From assembly GCA_963989385.1 (NCBI GenBank), contig OZ022509.1, positions 75,476,667 to 75,540,666 of the forward strand: DNA of 64,000 nt, in the 5' to 3' direction. This DNA comes from Ctena decussata. Its lineage: Eukaryota > Mollusca > Bivalvia > Lucinida > Lucinidae. Made by a program: the position numbers and the translations under genes. This document shows, one piece after another, positions 63,245 to 64,000 of this stretch; positions within the stretch are counted from its first letter, which is position 1, and each line of letters begins with the position of its first letter. The notes under the pieces were generated by a model, which was not told where the DNA came from, did not search any database, and saw only the letters and a list, made by a program, of their open reading frames with translations.

Positions 63245-64000
63245 TTAAGAAGTAGGTATTCTGTTAAGTGTCCCCCTTGGGAGACAGGATGGAGATTCCT
63301 CTGCATCCATATCCTCCAAGGCAGACCACCTATTATGCTGCCTAACCGCGATTAGATCGTTAGATCCTTTCGGCTGGCGATCAGATTCAGGTTTCTCCTT
63401 TCCCCGTGATTTAGGGTCAGGAGTCCTGTCGGTCGAGTTCTGTTTATTTTTGTCGTGTTTCACAAGTGTGTCACGAACAATTTGTTCTAGTTTTTTGTCT
63501 GCTTTTTGTTGTTTTGCTTTTTCTTTTTGGTTCAGTTTTTCTTCGGCAGATGCTTCGTTTGATGCTACATTGTATAACGAAGACTGTGGAGCTGCTCTGA
63601 TAAGCACAGGGTCTGTTTGTGTCATTGCATCAACGCATGACACTGTGACTCCACCAGCCTTCGTTATGCTAGCATAACTTTTACCTGGTGCTGCCGTGTA
63701 ACTTTCAACAATTTTTCGCGCTTCCGGAAACGATATATTCCTGGTATATTTGACTTTGAGAATTTCTTTCTCAGTGAGCCAGGCCTGACATTGCCGCGAA
63801 TTGGCGGGGTGGTCTTCCTTACAGTTATAACATTTGGCTGGATTTTTGCAATCAGTTTCATCAGCACAATGCTGAGGCTGACCACAGTTAGCACATATCG
63901 TTTGTTTCTTGCATTTGTCCTCGTGATGCCCAAAACATTGACACTGGTAACATCGCAGTGGATTTGGAATGTAGGGATCAACGGGGACACGAAGAAAGGC
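63245..64000 (-). CDS. Second LINE ORF1, 3' part (continues past the window)
   Basis: The frame is open from the window edge to the stop near 63245. It shows PYIPNPLRCYQCQCFGHHED, CANCGQPQHCADETDC and CYNCKEDHPANSRQC (three CCHC-type knuckles), then SFPEARKIVESY, DAMTQTDPVL, a Lys/Gln-rich linker and RWSALEDMDAEESP. The first LINE has the same order (CFNCQQYGHHEDRC, SFPEARKIVES, DATTQTDPVI). The separate 108-codon frame at 63664-63990 is a shadow of this one. The start codon lies outside the window. Confidence 0.85.
   Translation of the reverse strand, partial: AFLRVPVDPYIPNPLRCYQCQCFGHHEDKCKKQTICANCGQPQHCADETDCKNPAKCYNCKEDHPANSRQCQAWLTEKEILKVKYTRNISFPEARKIVESYTAAPGKSYASITKAGGVTVSCVDAMTQTDPVLIRAAPQSSLYNVASNEASAEEKLNQKEKAKQQKADKKLEQIVRDTLVKHDKNKQNSTDRTPDPKSRGKEKPESDRQPKGSNDLIAVRQHNRWSALEDMDAEESPSCLPRGTLNRIPTS

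Noticed and set aside
63664..63990. 108-codon minus-strand open frame
   Set aside because: It is an alternative frame of LINE ORF1; the knuckle-bearing frame is the real one.

Overview
The window is eukaryotic repeat-rich DNA, most likely from a bivalve mollusc. The clues are the kinds of element present: a Helentron with an endonuclease, I-clade-like LINEs with RNase H, Polinton and Ty3/gypsy debris, SINEs ending in a GTTAAACCC tail, and many short elements ending in hairpin plus AGGTGAGCTAA. The species call is inference from remembered repeat families. I see no convincing intact host gene. Almost every recognisable coding stretch belongs to a transposable element, and nearly all of it is broken.

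Layout. 1-830: a short duplicated segment cut by a tRNA-derived SINE. 1430-5960 (minus): a decayed Ty3/gypsy gag-pol, entered by two SINEs with perfect target-site duplications and by a third repeat inside RNase H. 6033-8030: a non-autonomous Helentron-like element (A). 8641-15792: another such element (M, minus), split by a nearly complete 5.8-kb LINE (8931-14757, plus strand) flanked by an 11-14 bp target-site duplication. 15793-18840: mostly unassigned, with a cluster of six perfect CRE palindromes. 18847-24250: nested Helentron-like elements, a Polinton integrase remnant and a ~143-bp satellite-like array. 25434-32830: a 220-bp-arm inverted repeat, then a ~380-bp palindromic tandem array entered by elements K and G, then an 871-bp foldback element. 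33563-41325: a small MITE, element I, exons of a decayed RPA-like OB-fold gene (minus), a miniature LTR element (TRIM) and a 150-bp minimal Helentron-like element. 44264-46405: three tandem ~640-750 bp repeats. 46463-53792 (minus): the largest coding unit, a decayed autonomous Helentron carrying a cysteine-peptidase-like domain, basic repeats, Rep, Pif1-like helicase and an APE-type endonuclease. 53864-58722: further insertions, including a partial duplicate of the Helentron start split by a mariner-like MITE. 58735-64000 (minus): a second LINE of the same clade, cut by element H.

How the parts relate. The LINEs encode an RNA-binding ORF1 and an endonuclease/RT/RNase H ORF2 and could mobilise the SINEs, although matching 3' ends were not shown. 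The Helentron polyprotein is the kind of enzyme expected to move the short elements, because their two ends carry asymmetric subterminal inverted repeats and 3' hairpins. That link is a hypothesis. The termini of the autonomous copy could not be located.
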